DNA of 64,000 nucleotides from Jannaschia sp. GRR-S6-38 (GTDB lineage: Bacteria > Pseudomonadota > Alphaproteobacteria > Rhodobacterales > Rhodobacteraceae): positions 1,302,001 through 1,366,000 of the forward strand of contig NZ_CP122537.1 of the NCBI RefSeq assembly GCF_029853695.1, written 5' to 3'. Each line of letters begins with the position of its first letter. The first letter of the stretch is position 1. Positions 7,800 through 20,507 of the stretch are shown here, piece after piece. The notes below the pieces were generated by a model. The model searched no databases, was not told the DNA's origin, and saw only the letters and a list, made by a program, of their open reading frames with translations. A program made the position numbers and the translations under genes.

Positions 7800-10067
7800 A
7801 TGTCCGCCTTCGCCGCCCCCATCGCCGAGCAGATCTGGGACATGAAATACCGCCTGAAATCGGCCGACGGCACGCCGATGGATGCCGACATGGCGGCCAC
7901 ATGGGACCGCGTGGCCAAGGCCCTGGCGGCCCCCGAGGCCGATCCCGCCGCGTGGCAACCCCGCTTCCGCGAGGCGCTGGACGGGTTCCGCTTCCTGCCG
8001 GCGGGGCGGATCGTCGCGGGGGCCGGCACGGACCGGGCGGTCACGCTGTTCAACTGCTTCGTCATGGGCACAATCGAGGATTCGATGTCCGGCATCTTCG
8101 GCGCGCTCCGCGAGGCGGCGCTGACGCTGCAGCAGGGCGGTGGCATCGGCTACGACTTCTCGACGATCCGGCCGAAGGGCGCGCAGGTCGAGGGCGTGGC
8201 CGCCGACGCCTCGGGCCCGCTCAGCTTCATGGATGTCTGGGACGCGATGTGCCGCACGATCATGTCGGCGGGCTCGCGCCGCGGGGCGATGATGGCGACG
8301 CTGCGCTGCGACCACCCCGATATCGAGGAATTCGTCGCCGCCAAGGCCGACCCCGCCCGGCTGCGCATGTTCAATCTCTCGGTCCTGGTGACCGACCCAT
8401 TCATGGACGCGGTCGCCGGCGACGGCGAATGGCCGCTCGTCTTCGGCGGGCGCACCTATCGCACCGTCCGGGCCCGCGCGCTCTGGGACGCGATCATGCG
8501 CGCCACCTACGACTACGCCGAGCCCGGCGTGATCTTCATCGACCGCATCAACGCGGCCAACAACCTGTCCTATGCCGAGACCATCGCCGCCACCAATCCT
8601 TGCGGCGAGCAGCCCCTGCCGCCCTATGGCGCCTGCCTGCTGGGCTCGCTCAACCTCGCCCGGCTGGTGGAAGACCCCTTCACTGGTGACGCGCGGATCG
8701 ACACGAACAAACTGGCCGACCTGACCGCCACCGCGATCCGGATGATGGACAACGTCGTCGATGCCAGCCGCTTCCCCCTGCCCCAGCAGGCCGCGGAGGC
8801 GCGGGCCAAGCGCCGGATCGGGCTGGGCGTGACCGGCCTCGCCGACGCGCTGGCGATGTGCGGGCTGCGCTACGGCTCGCCCGAGGCGGTGGACGCGACC
8901 GGCGACTGGCTGCGCGTCATCGCCAACGCCGCCTATCGCACCTCCGCCGGGCTCGCCGCCGAGAAGGGGTCGTTCCCGCTCTACGACCGCGACGCGATTC
9001 TGGCCGCCCCGATGGTGCAACGGCTCGACCCGGAGGTGCGCGCGGCCATCGCCGAGCACGGGCTGCGCAACGCGCTCCTGACCTCGATCGCGCCCACCGG
9101 CACGATCAGCCTGCTGGCGGGCAACGTGTCCTCGGGGATCGAGCCGATCTTCGCGCAGGAATACACCCGCAAGGTGCTGCAGCCCGACGGCACCCGCACC
9201 GAGGAGACGGTGCGCGACTTCGCCGTCGCCGAATGGCGCCGCCTGCACGGGCGGACCCCCCTGCCCGAGGCCTTCGTTTCGGTGGCCGATCTCGCGCCCG
9301 CCGATCACGTGGCGATGCAGGCGGCGGCGCAGGAATGGGTGGATTCCTCGATCTCGAAGACGATCAACGTGCCCGCCGAGATCGGCTTCGAGGCCTTCAA
9401 GGACGTCTATCTCCAGGCGTGGGAGACCGGCTGCAAGGGCTGCACCACCTACCGGCCCAACGAGGTGACCGGCAGCGTGCTGGAAACCGCGTCCGCTCCC
9501 CCGCCCGAGGCCGCGTCCGAGGCGCAGGTCGTGCAGATGTTCGCCCCGCTCGACCGGCCCGCCGCGCTGACCGGCGAGACCTACAAGATCAAGTGGCCGC
9601 AATCCGAGCACGCGCTCTACATCACCATCAACGACATCCAGATCGACGGGCGACGGCGGCCCTTCGAGATCTTCGTGAACTCCAAGAACATGGAGCATTT
9701 CGCCTGGACCGTCGCGCTGACGCGGATGATCTCGGCGGTGTTCCGGCGCGGCGGCGACGTGAGCTTCGTCGTCGAGGAACTGAAGGCCGTGTTCGACCCG
9801 CGCGGCGGCGCCTGGGTGCAGGGCAAATACGTGCCCTCGATCCTCGCGGCAATCGGCGGCGTGATCGAGCGGCACATGATTGCGACCGGTTTCCTCGCCG
9901 GCGAAGGGCTCGGGCTCAAGATCGACCCCGCCGACCCGCGCGACCACTCCGCAACCGCCGCCGTCACCCTGCCCGGCCCCACCTGCCCCAATTGCGGCAG
10001 CTTCGACGTCCACATGGCCGAAGGCTGCGCCACCTGCGCCAATTGCGGCTTTTCGAAATGTGGGTGA
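7800..10067 (+). CDS. nrdJ: Adenosylcobalamin-dependent (class II) ribonucleoside-diphosphate reductase
   Basis: 755-residue class II ribonucleotide reductase, which makes deoxyribonucleotides with a B12 cofactor and needs neither oxygen nor a beta subunit. The catalytic-domain landmarks are the FNCFVMGTIEDSMSGIF segment (residues ~82-98), the active-site NPCGEQPLPPYGACLLGSLN segment near 265-285, and the PTGTISLLAGNVSSGIEP phosphate-binding region near 430. The C-terminus ends in a cysteine-rich tail (CPNC ... CATC ... CGFSKCG) that acts as zinc ribbon and thiol shuttle in this family. Length is normal. It is an isolated gene, convergent with cueR. B12 demand is consistent with the cobinamide salvage gene cobU at 58.8 kb. 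Confidence 0.95.
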   Translation: MSAFAAPIAEQIWDMKYRLKSADGTPMDADMAATWDRVAKALAAPEADPAAWQPRFREALDGFRFLPAGRIVAGAGTDRAVTLFNCFVMGTIEDSMSGIFGALREAALTLQQGGGIGYDFSTIRPKGAQVEGVAADASGPLSFMDVWDAMCRTIMSAGSRRGAMMATLRCDHPDIEEFVAAKADPARLRMFNLSVLVTDPFMDAVAGDGEWPLVFGGRTYRTVRARALWDAIMRATYDYAEPGVIFIDRINAANNLSYAETIAATNPCGEQPLPPYGACLLGSLNLARLVEDPFTGDARIDTNKLADLTATAIRMMDNVVDASRFPLPQQAAEARAKRRIGLGVTGLADALAMCGLRYGSPEAVDATGDWLRVIANAAYRTSAGLAAEKGSFPLYDRDAILAAPMVQRLDPEVRAAIAEHGLRNALLTSIAPTGTISLLAGNVSSGIEPIFAQEYTRKVLQPDGTRTEETVRDFAVAEWRRLHGRTPLPEAFVSVADLAPADHVAMQAAAQEWVDSSISKTINVPAEIGFEAFKDVYLQAWETGCKGCTTYRPNEVTGSVLETASAPPPEAASEAQVVQMFAPLDRPAALTGETYKIKWPQSEHALYITINDIQIDGRRRPFEIFVNSKNMEHFAWTVALTRMISAVFRRGGDVSFVVEELKAVFDPRGGAWVQGKYVPSILAAIGGVIERHMIATGFLAGEGLGLKIDPADPRDHSATAAVTLPGPTCPNCGSFDVHMAEGCATCANCGFSKCG

Positions 10068-10075
10068 TCGCCGGT

Positions 10076-10092
10076 CCGGGCTGAAGGCCCGG
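10076..10092. terminator. Hairpin after nrdJ
   Basis: CCGGGC-TGAAG-GCCCGG forms a 6-bp GC stem 8 bases after the nrdJ stop, without a T tract. It lies between convergent nrdJ and cueR and may stop or stabilise either transcript. Weak evidence for a true intrinsic terminator. Confidence 0.35.
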
Positions 10093-10102
10093 CGGGGCCA
10101 CC

Positions 10103-10127
10103 GAGGCGATCACGGGCGGAGCCCCGG
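10103..10127. repeat. 25-bp dispersed repeat, family B, copy 1
   Basis: The 25 bases at 10103-10127 (starting GAGGCGATCACGGGCGG on the plus strand) are identical, in inverted orientation, to 37303-37327. A truncated version (CCGGGGCTCCGCCCGT) occurs again near 37240. All copies are intergenic and next to operon ends. Confidence 0.7.
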
Positions 10128-10154
10128 GACAGGGGCGGCCGCGCGCCTTTGGAC

Positions 10155-10562
10155 TCACTGACGCGACGACGACCGCCCCGCCGGCTCCATCGCGCGCAGG
10201 ATCGGGCAGTCGGGCCGGTCGTCGCCCGCGCAGCGCGACACGAGGTCGGCCAGCGTCGCCTGCATGTCCCGCAGATCGGCGATCTTGCGCGCGATCTCGT
10301 CCAGATGCGCCTGCGCGATCGCCTTCACCTCGGCCGAGGCGCGGCTCTCGTCCTCCCAGAGGCCCAGCAGCGCGCGGCAATCCTCCACCCGGAAACCCAG
10401 CGCCCGGGCGCGCGACAGGAAGGTCAGCTTGTGCAGGTCCCGCTCCGAAAAGGCGCGGTAGCCGTTCGCGGCGCGCGCCGGCGCGACGAGGCCGATCTCC
10501 TCGTAATAGCGGATCGTCTTGGCGGGCAGGCCCGCGCGGCGGGCGACCTGGCTGATATTCAT
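10155..10562 (-). CDS. cueR: CueR-like MerR-family copper-responsive regulator
   Basis: 135-residue MerR-family activator. The N-terminal winged helix MNISQVARRAGLPAKTIRYY (residues 1-20) is followed by a dimerisation coiled coil and the metal loop with two cysteines, RCAGDDRPDC, at the positions used by CueR for Cu(I). Such regulators untwist promoters with an over-long spacer, and exactly such a promoter lies in front of copA. The ATG at 10562 is preferred because GGAG precedes it at the right distance; a GTG three codons earlier overlaps the copA stop (GTGA). It is co-transcribed downstream of copA, giving autoregulated copper sensing. Confidence 0.85.
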   Translation of the reverse strand: MNISQVARRAGLPAKTIRYYEEIGLVAPARAANGYRAFSERDLHKLTFLSRARALGFRVEDCRALLGLWEDESRASAEVKAIAQAHLDEIARKIADLRDMQATLADLVSRCAGDDRPDCPILRAMEPAGRSSSRQ

Positions 10563-10567
10563 CGCGC

Positions 10568-13036
<2,469 letters not shown>

Positions 13037-13066
13037 GGCGGATACCTTCATCTTCCGGTCCACAGA

Positions 13067-13097
13067 TAGGTAGAGGTTCCAGTCACGGGAAGGTCAA
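13067..13097 (-). promoter_or_regulatory. CueR-type promoter/operator of copA-cueR
   Basis: Read on the minus strand: -35 TTGACC (13097-13092), a 19-base spacer, then -10 TACCTA (13072-13067). The spacer carries the MerR-family dyad ACCTTCC-N7-GGAACCT, close to the known CueR operator ACCTTCC-N7-GGAAGGT. The over-long 19-bp spacer is the hallmark of MerR-regulated promoters. It lies ~30 bases upstream of the copA start. Confidence 0.85.
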
Positions 13098-13147
13098 GGC
13101 CGCCGATCTGCCCAATCCTTCGGCACCTGCCCGCCCCGCGGGCAGCG

Positions 13148-14062
13148 ATGCGCGAAAAGCCACGGCCCGCGGCCCGCGCGTCATGGCGCGGGGCGGGGGA
13201 ACGTGCTGAAACCGGGCGAGGAGGATCCGCCATTAACGCCCCGAGCCGCCCGCCCGCGACATCCGCGCCCCGCGCCCCCCGTGCCGAAGGGGAGCTGACG
13301 CTCTCGGCCAAGCGGCGCGGGCCGGCCAGCGTCGTGGACGACCTGCGCATGTCGGGCTGCCTCAAGGCGCTGTTCCCGCGCAGCCGCGGGCGGCTCGACG
13401 CGATGCTGCTGAACACCGCGGGCGGGCTGACCGGCGGCGACCGGATCCGCATCGCCGCGCGGGCCGGCGCGGGTGCCGCGCTTTCGCTCAGCACGCAGGC
13501 CGCCGAGCGCGCCTACCGCGCCGCCGGGGGCACCGCCCGGGTCGAGACGCGCCTCGCCGCCGCCCCGGGCGCCAGCCTGCTGTGGCTGCCGCAGGAGACG
13601 ATCCTCTACGACGGCGCGCGGCTCGACCGCCGGCTGTCGGTCGCGCTCGAAGGTGACGCGCGCCTCCTGATGGTCGAGCCGGTGATCTTCGGCCGCGCCG
13701 CCATGGGCGAGGTGCCGCGCGACGTCACCATCCGCGACCGCATCGCCGTGACCCGCGACGGCGCCCCCCTCTGGCGCGACGGCTGGGACGTAGCGGGCGA
13801 CCTGCGCGCGCTGATGGACCGGGCCGCCACCGGCCGCGGCGCGGGCGCGATGGCGAGCCTGTTCTACGCCGCCCCCGACGCCGAGGCGCATCTGGCCGCG
13901 ATCCGCGCGCTGCTGCCCGCGACGGCTGGCGCGACGCGTCCCGCGCCGGATACGCTGGCCCTGCGGCTGCTCGCGCCCGATGGCTGGACGCTGCGCCGCG
14001 CGCTTTTGCCGGTGCTCGACCGCCTGACCGGCGGCACGCTGCCCATCTGCTGGAGACTGTGA
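13148..14062 (+). CDS. ureD: Urease accessory protein UreD
   Basis: 304-residue UreD, which binds apo-urease and with UreF/UreG allows delivery of nickel. The recognisable core begins at about residue 47 ([12 protein letters not shown], then [11 protein letters not shown] and [16 protein letters not shown]) and continues with the [11 protein letters not shown] and [18 protein letters not shown] segments typical of the family. The first ~45 residues are low-complexity Ala/Pro/Arg and unlike other UreD proteins. No better in-frame ATG/GTG was found, so the true start may differ or the leader may be real. First gene of the urease cluster, 3 bases before ureA. Confidence 0.9.
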   Translation: MREKPRPAARASWRGAGERAETGRGGSAINAPSRPPATSAPRAPRAEGELTLSAKRRGPASVVDDLRMSGCLKALFPRSRGRLDAMLLNTAGGLTGGDRIRIAARAGAGAALSLSTQAAERAYRAAGGTARVETRLAAAPGASLLWLPQETILYDGARLDRRLSVALEGDARLLMVEPVIFGRAAMGEVPRDVTIRDRIAVTRDGAPLWRDGWDVAGDLRALMDRAATGRGAGAMASLFYAAPDAEAHLAAIRALLPATAGATRPAPDTLALRLLAPDGWTLRRALLPVLDRLTGGTLPICWRL

Positions 14063-14065
14063 GAG

Positions 14066-14368
14066 ATGAACCTGACCCCCCGCGAAAAGGACAAGCTGCT
14101 GGTCGCGATGGCCGCCGAAGTCGCGCGCAAGCGGCTGGCGCGCGGCGTGAAACTGAACCATCCCGAGGCGATCGCGCTGATCACCGACGCCGTGGTCGAG
14201 GGCGCGCGCGACGGCCGCTCGGTCGCCGACATGATGCAGGCCGGCGCCCATGTCGTCACCCGCCAGCAATGCATGGACGGCGTGCCCGAAATGATCCCCG
14301 AGGTGCAGGTCGAGGCCACGTTTCCCGACGGCACCAAGCTCGTCACCGTCCACGACCCGATCCGCTGA
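14066..14368 (+). CDS. ureA: Urease subunit gamma
   Basis: 100-residue gamma subunit, the standard length, beginning [20 protein letters not shown] and ending in the family's [32 protein letters not shown] is the diagnostic central motif. Together with UreB and UreC it forms the cytoplasmic (alpha beta gamma)3 urease that hydrolyses urea to ammonia and CO2. It follows the ureD stop by 3 bases with GAGAG as ribosome site. Confidence 0.97.
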   Translation: MNLTPREKDKLLVAMAAEVARKRLARGVKLNHPEAIALITDAVVEGARDGRSVADMMQAGAHVVTRQQCMDGVPEMIPEVQVEATFPDGTKLVTVHDPIR

Positions 14369-14379
14369 AAGGTGCGCCG

Positions 14380-14691
14380 ATGATCCCCGGAGAGCTGTTC
14401 CCCGCCGATGGCGACATAACCCTGAACGCCGACCGCACCGCGATCACGCTGCATGTCGCCAATACCGGCGACCGCCCCGTGCAAGTCGGCAGCCACTACC
14501 ATTTCGCCGAGGCCAATGCCGCGCTCGATTTCGACCGCGATGCGGCGCGCGGCATGCGCCTCGACATCGCGCCCGGCAGCGCCGTGCGCTTCGAGCCGGG
14601 CCAGTCGCGCGACGTGGCCCTGATCCCGCTGGGCGGCGCGCGTGTGGTATACGGGTTCAACGGCCAGGTCATGGGAGAGCTGGACCGTTGA
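14380..14691 (+). CDS. ureB: Urease subunit beta
   Basis: 103-residue beta subunit. [16 protein letters not shown] at the start, [21 protein letters not shown] in the middle and [18 protein letters not shown] at the end match UreB throughout. The ATG at 14380 has AAAGG upstream and sits 11 bases after ureA. In most urease clusters ureC follows at once or after one small gene; here three genes for a cyclase, an AhpD-like protein and a GFA protein intervene before ureC. Confidence 0.97.
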   Translation: MIPGELFPADGDITLNADRTAITLHVANTGDRPVQVGSHYHFAEANAALDFDRDAARGMRLDIAPGSAVRFEPGQSRDVALIPLGGARVVYGFNGQVMGELDR

Positions 14692-14709
14692 TTCAGGGAG
14701 GATGTGACG

Positions 14710-15531
14710 ATGTGTAATCTCTGCGTGGTGGAGTCGGTGAAAGAGCGGATGCTGTCGCGCCGCGACCTGTTCCGGGCCGGCGCCGCCGCCGGCGCCGTGG
14801 CCGCGACCGGCGGGATGCTCAAGGGCACGCCGGCGATGGCGGCGGGCCATGGCGGCGTGGTCGACATGACCCATGTCTACGGCCCCGACTTCCCGACCTA
14901 TTTCGGCGAGCCGGGCATCGCGATCGACCAGGGCGCGAGCTTCGCCGAGAGCGGGTTCAACCTCTTCAACCTCGCGATCAACGAACATACCGGCACCCAT
15001 ATCGACGCCCCGCTGCATTTCTCCGCCGACGGCCAGGCGGTGGACGAGATCCCGGTCGGCAACCTCGTCTGCCCGCTCGCGGTGATCGACATCGCCGCCC
15101 GCGCCGCCGAGGACGCGGATGCGCAGGTGACGCCCGACGACCTGCGCGCCTGGATCGCCGCAAATGGCGAGATCCCCGACCGCGCCTGCGTCGCGATGCA
15201 TTCGGGCTGGGCGGCCAAGGTCGGCACCGACGGGTTCCGCAACGCCGACGCGGACGGCGCGATGCATTTCCCCGGCTTCCATATCGAGGCCGCGCAGATG
15301 CTGATGGAGGAGACCGGCGCCACCTCGATCGCCGTCGACACGCTGTCGCTCGACCACGGCCCCTCGGCCGATTTCGCCACGCATTACGCCTGGCTGCCCA
15401 GCGGCCGCTACGGGATCGAGAACATCGCCGGGCTGGACCAGGTGCCCGCCGCCGGCGCGACGCTCGTGGTCGGCGCGCCCACCCATCGCGGCGGCTCGGG
15501 CGGGCCGGCGCGCATCTTCGCGATGGTCTGA
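14710..15531 (+). CDS. Tat-exported cyclase-family (COG1878, kynurenine-formamidase-like) metal hydrolase
   Basis: 273 residues. A Tat-type leader (SRRDLFRAGAAAGAVAAT, residues ~14-31) ends near GTPAMAA, predicting export of a folded metalloprotein. The mature part has the cyclase-family metal motif HTGTHIDAPLH (near residue 97) plus downstream HSGW and DH residues. The family includes kynurenine formamidase and isatin hydrolase, which hydrolyse amides with Zn or Mn. The start at 14710 follows GGGAGG by 8 bases. It lies between ureB and ureC and overlaps the next gene by one base (TGATG). The substrate is unknown; export argues against a direct role in cytoplasmic urease assembly. Confidence 0.8.
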   Translation: MCNLCVVESVKERMLSRRDLFRAGAAAGAVAATGGMLKGTPAMAAGHGGVVDMTHVYGPDFPTYFGEPGIAIDQGASFAESGFNLFNLAINEHTGTHIDAPLHFSADGQAVDEIPVGNLVCPLAVIDIAARAAEDADAQVTPDDLRAWIAANGEIPDRACVAMHSGWAAKVGTDGFRNADADGAMHFPGFHIEAAQMLMEETGATSIAVDTLSLDHGPSADFATHYAWLPSGRYGIENIAGLDQVPAAGATLVVGAPTHRGGSGGPARIFAMV

Positions 15532-15944
15532 TGGCGACCGTCGCCCTTCTCGACGACGAGGCGGCCGGCGCGGATGCGCGGGCCGTCTTCGACGAGATCC
15601 GCGCCGCCCGCGGCACGGATTACGTCAACAACTTCTGGCGCGCGCTGGCCCATGACCCGACGCTGCTGCGCGCCACCTGGGACCGGTTGAAGGACGTCAT
15701 GGCCCCGGGCGCGCTCGACCCGCTGGTCAAGGAGATGATCTATGTCGCCGTCTCCACTGCCAATGGCTGCTCCTATTGCGTGCACAGCCACACGGCGGCG
15801 GCGAAGACCAAGGGCCTGACCGACGCGCAGCATGGCGAGCTTCTGGCGGTGATCGGCATGGCGATGCAGACCAACGGCCTCGTCACCGCGCTGCAGGTGC
15901 CGGTGGACGCGGCCTTCGATGCCGAGGCGCGCGGTGCCGGTTGA
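15531..15944 (+). CDS. Carboxymuconolactone decarboxylase/AhpD-like protein
   Basis: 137-residue all-helical protein of the CMD/AhpD superfamily. The peroxidase-type active site CSYCVHSHTAAA (CxxC followed by His, around residues 81-92) is intact, so a thiol-dependent antioxidant or disulfide-reductase role is more likely than decarboxylase activity, which lacks the CxxC. The start codon shares a base with the stop of the cyclase gene, implying coupled translation. It sits inside the urease operon between ureB and ureC, and nothing in sequence links it to urea hydrolysis. Confidence 0.8.
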   Translation: MATVALLDDEAAGADARAVFDEIRAARGTDYVNNFWRALAHDPTLLRATWDRLKDVMAPGALDPLVKEMIYVAVSTANGCSYCVHSHTAAAKTKGLTDAQHGELLAVIGMAMQTNGLVTALQVPVDAAFDAEARGAG

Positions 15945-16413
15945 TCTCGCCGGATCCTGCCGCTGCGGCGCGGTCGCCTTCACGATCGCCAGCCACACGC
16001 CGCATCCCTTCATGCGCTGCTATTGCGGGATCTGCCGCAAGCTCGCGGGCGGGGGCGGCTACGCGGTCAACATCATGGGCGTGACCGAGACGCTGGCCAT
16101 CCGGGGCGAGGACCGCACCAAAGAGATCCGCATCCGGGTCGACGGCGCCCCCAGCCGGATGCGCCGCCGCTTCTGCGCCGAATGCGGCAGCGCGCTCTGG
16201 GGCTGGCACCCGGACTGGCCCGAACTCACGCATCCCTTCGCCTCCGCCATCGACACCGACCTGCCGGTGCCGCCGTCGCGCTTTCACATGATGCTCGACT
16301 TCAAGGCGCCCTGGGTCGAGCCCGAAATCCGCGACGGCGACGAAAGCTTCGCCCGCTATCCCGACCAATCGATCGAGGACTGGCACCGCAGCCGGTCGCT
16401 CTGGGTCGCCTAG
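15934..16413 (+). CDS. GFA/CENP-V-type zinc protein (glutathione-dependent formaldehyde-activating family)
   Basis: 159 residues with the GFA zinc-binding pattern: GSCRCGAV near the N-terminus, CYCGIC about 20 residues on, and [12 protein letters not shown] in the middle (CxC, CxxC, CxxC). Members coordinate two zinc ions; some act on glutathione-formaldehyde adducts, most are uncharacterised. A GTG at 15934 with GAGG upstream is taken as start, giving an 11-base overlap with the previous gene; an ATG at 15919 is the alternative. Third and last of the genes inserted between ureB and ureC; it ends 10 bases before ureC. Confidence 0.8.
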   Translation: MPVDLAGSCRCGAVAFTIASHTPHPFMRCYCGICRKLAGGGGYAVNIMGVTETLAIRGEDRTKEIRIRVDGAPSRMRRRFCAECGSALWGWHPDWPELTHPFASAIDTDLPVPPSRFHMMLDFKAPWVEPEIRDGDESFARYPDQSIEDWHRSRSLWVA

Positions 16414-16423
16414 GAGGACCGCC

Positions 16424-18129
<1,706 letters not shown>

Positions 18130-18133
<4 letters not shown>

Positions 18134-18627
18134 CGGGGGCCCTCGACCCGTCGCGCCCGGCGGCGCCCGTCGCCCGCACCCTCCTGCGCGCCGGCGACTG
18201 GACCGGTCCCGCCCGGAGCATCGCGCTCGACTACGAGGCGCGCTTCCTGCGCCGCAAGCGACTGGTCGCGGAAGACGGCACCGCCTTCGTTGTGGACTTG
18301 GCCCAGACCACGTCGCTCGAGGATGGCGACGCGCTGGAACTGGATGACGGCAGCCGCATCGCGATCCGCGCGGCACCCGAGCCGGTCCTGCGCGTCACCG
18401 GCCCCGACCTCGCGCGGCTGGCCTGGCATATCGGGAACCGCCACACGCCCTGCCAGATCGGCGCGGACCAGCTGGTGATCCGCCGCGACCCGGTCATCGC
18501 GCATATGCTGGACCATCTGGGCGCGACCCTGACCGAGGCCACGGCGCCCTTCACCCCCGAAGGCGGCGCCTATGGCCATGGCCGCACCCATGCCCATGCG
18601 CACGGCAACAGCGCCCATGCCCACTGA
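18130..18627 (+). CDS. ureE: Urease accessory nickel metallochaperone UreE
   Basis: 165-residue UreE. It delivers Ni(II) to the UreG-UreD-UreF complex. The N-terminal half carries [19 protein letters not shown]; the C-terminal metal domain has [12 protein letters not shown] with the conserved nickel-binding His, and the protein ends in a His-rich tail ([16 protein letters not shown]) that stores additional nickel in many homologues. The start is a TTG overlapping the ureC stop (TTGA), so translation should be coupled and modest. The end overlaps ureF. Confidence 0.93.
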
Positions 18628-19258
18628 CCCCCGCCTGCTGACGCTCGCGCAATGGCTCTCGCCCGCCTACCCGCTGGGATCCTTCGCCTTCTCGCACGGC
18701 CTAGAGGCCGCGGTGGCCGAGGGCTGGGTCGTGGCCGACACGCTCCAGGGCTGGCTCGACGACACGCTGCGCCACGGGGCCGGGCGGTCGGACGCGATCC
18801 TGCTGCGCCTCGCCCATGACGCCGAGGGCGCGGCCCTCGCCCGGCTCGACGTTGAGGCCCGGGCCTTCGCCGGCGGGGCCGAGCGGCTGGCCGAGAGCGC
18901 GCGGCAGGGCGCCGCCTTCGCGCGCACCACCGCCGCCATCTGGGGCTTCGACCTGCCCCCGATGCTGCTGCCCGTCGCCGTGGGCCGCGCCACCCGGCTG
19001 GCCGCGCTCGACCCCGACGACGCCTGCGCGCTCTCCCTGCAGGCCTTCGCCGCGAACCTCGTCGCCTGCGCCCAGCGCCTGCTGCCGCTGGGCCAGACCG
19101 AGGGCCAGCGCATCCTCGCCGCGCTCGCGCCCGTCGTCACCGAGATCGCCGGGGCCAGCCGCGACGCCACGCTCGACGACCTCGCCACCACCGCCTTCCT
19201 GTCGGAGATCGCCGCCATGCGCCACGAAATCCAGGCCCCGCGGCTCTTCCAGACATGA
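18617..19258 (+). CDS. ureF: Urease accessory protein UreF
   Basis: About 213 residues. [20 protein letters not shown] near the N-terminus is the UreF signature, and the all-helical body continues to [17 protein letters not shown]. UreF acts with UreD as the docking and GTPase-activating partner for UreG on apo-urease. The start is taken at 18617 (MPTDPRLL), inside the end of ureE; an ATG at 18572 would add 15 residues that merely translate the out-of-frame His-tail region of ureE. Convergent evidence from family length supports the shorter form. Confidence 0.93.
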   Translation: MPTDPRLLTLAQWLSPAYPLGSFAFSHGLEAAVAEGWVVADTLQGWLDDTLRHGAGRSDAILLRLAHDAEGAALARLDVEARAFAGGAERLAESARQGAAFARTTAAIWGFDLPPMLLPVAVGRATRLAALDPDDACALSLQAFAANLVACAQRLLPLGQTEGQRILAALAPVVTEIAGASRDATLDDLATTAFLSEIAAMRHEIQAPRLFQT

Positions 19259-19299
19259 TGACGGCCGCGTCCTCTGGCGGGAAAGACCTCGGGGGTCCA

Positions 19300-19314
19300 G
19301 GGGGCAGCGCCCCC
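19300..19314. repeat. GC hairpin between ureF and ureG
   Basis: GGGGGC-AGC-GCCCCC is a perfect 6-bp stem in the 91-base gap of an otherwise tightly packed operon, preceded by CTCGGGGGTCCAG. It resembles palindromic extragenic elements of this lineage and could modulate ureG level or mRNA stability. No T tract. Confidence 0.5.
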
Positions 19315-19349
19315 GGCGCCCCGTCCGAAACACGCGAAAGGCCCGCCCC

Positions 19350-19961
19350 ATGACGAACCCGAACGGTCCCCTGCGCGTCGGCATCGGCGGCCCGGTCGGC
19401 GCGGGCAAGACCACGCTGACCGCAAAGCTGGCGCAGGCCCTGAAGGACGAGCTGTCGCTCGCCGTTATCACCAACGACATTTACACGCAGGAGGATGCCG
19501 AGGCGCTGATGCGGATGCAGATCCTGCCCGCCGAACGCGTGATGGGGGTCGAGACCGGCGGCTGCCCGCACACCGCCATCCGCGAGGACGCCTCGATCAA
19601 CCTCGCCGCCATCGCGGCGCTGCGCGACCGGCTCCCGGATCTCGACCTCGTGCTGATCGAGAGCGGGGGCGACAACCTCTCGGCCACCTTCTCGCCCGAG
19701 TTGGCCGACGTGACGATCTACGTGATCGACGTCGCCGCCGGCGAGGAGATCCCGCGCAAGGGCGGCCCGGCGATCACCCGCTCGGACCTGATGGTCATCA
19801 ACAAGACCGATCTCGCGCCCCATGTCGGCGCCTCGCTCGACGTGATGCGGCACGACGCGGCGCGGATGCGCGGCGACCGCCCCTTCCTCTTCGCCAGCCT
19901 GCGCCGGGACGAGGGCGTGGCCGCCATCGTCGCCGCCCTGCGCGAGATCGGCGGGCTCTAG
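19350..19961 (+). CDS. ureG: Urease accessory GTPase UreG
   Basis: 203-residue SIMIBI GTPase that powers nickel insertion into urease. The P-loop [11 protein letters not shown] is at residues ~13-23. [15 protein letters not shown] carries the Cys-Pro-His nickel site at the dimer interface. [20 protein letters not shown] is the Walker B region and [10 protein letters not shown] the base-specificity motif. The ATG at 19350 has GAAAGG at 10 bases. Separated from ureF by 91 bases with a hairpin, but on the same strand and most likely the same transcript. Confidence 0.97.
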   Translation: MTNPNGPLRVGIGGPVGAGKTTLTAKLAQALKDELSLAVITNDIYTQEDAEALMRMQILPAERVMGVETGGCPHTAIREDASINLAAIAALRDRLPDLDLVLIESGGDNLSATFSPELADVTIYVIDVAAGEEIPRKGGPAITRSDLMVINKTDLAPHVGASLDVMRHDAARMRGDRPFLFASLRRDEGVAAIVAALREIGGL

Positions 19962-19972
19962 CGCCCCCGCGG

Positions 19973-20000
19973 TCGACAACCCGCGGCCCGCGCCTAGGTC
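19973..20000 (+). promoter_or_regulatory. Candidate promoter of the PRC-barrel/RND operon
   Basis: TCGACA (19973-19978), a 16-base gap and TAGGTC (19995-20000) give a sigma-70-like promoter whose start would lie ~25 bases before the PRC-barrel gene and 12 bases after ureG. It fits the change of operon here. Confidence 0.4.
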
Positions 20001-20032
20001 TTCGGCGGACCCGCTCCGCGAAAGACCGCCCG

Positions 20033-20506
20033 ATGACGCGCCTCCTCGTTCTGATCGCCGGCCTCGCCGCCGCGCCCGCCGCCGCGCAGGACGGCCTCGC
20101 CGCGGAGATCGCCGCAACCGACGGGAGCGGCGTGCCGCAGGTCGTCCCGCTTTCCGGCAACACGGCGGCCTCCCCGCCCCGCACCGACCCGCCCGCGCCG
20201 CGGATCGTGACCGTCTCGCCCCGGCCCGCCCGCGCGGTGCCCCGCAACGGCGAAGGCACCGATGATCGCGACGGCCCAGACGAGATCGCGCTCGCATCCC
20301 TGCTCGGCCTGCCGGTCGAGGACGCCGCCGGCACTCGGATCGGCACCCTGCAGGACATCATCGCCGACCCCGAGACCGGCAGGCTCGGCGCCGTCCTGAT
20401 CGAGGGCGCGGGCGAGGACGGACCCCGGCGCGTGCCCTTCATGGCGCTGCATTTTTCGCCCCGCGAAGGCCGCGCGGTGCTGACCCGCGATGGCGGGGAC
20501 GACTGA
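20033..20506 (+). CDS. Exported PRC-barrel domain protein
   Basis: 157 residues. A signal peptide (RLLVLIAGLAAAPAAAQ, cleavage near residue 19) is followed by a Pro-rich linker and a single PRC-barrel-like domain in the C-terminal half (LLGLPVEDAAGTRIGTLQDI, then LGAVLIEGAGE and RVPFMALHF). PRC barrels are small beta domains in photosynthetic reaction centre H subunit, RimM and many envelope or stress proteins. The next gene, the RND adaptor, starts 2 bases after its stop, so it is expressed with the efflux system; a direct role there is possible but unproven. Confidence 0.65.
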   Translation: MTRLLVLIAGLAAAPAAAQDGLAAEIAATDGSGVPQVVPLSGNTAASPPRTDPPAPRIVTVSPRPARAVPRNGEGTDDRDGPDEIALASLLGLPVEDAAGTRIGTLQDIIADPETGRLGAVLIEGAGEDGPRRVPFMALHFSPREGRAVLTRDGGDD

Positions 20507-20507
20507 C

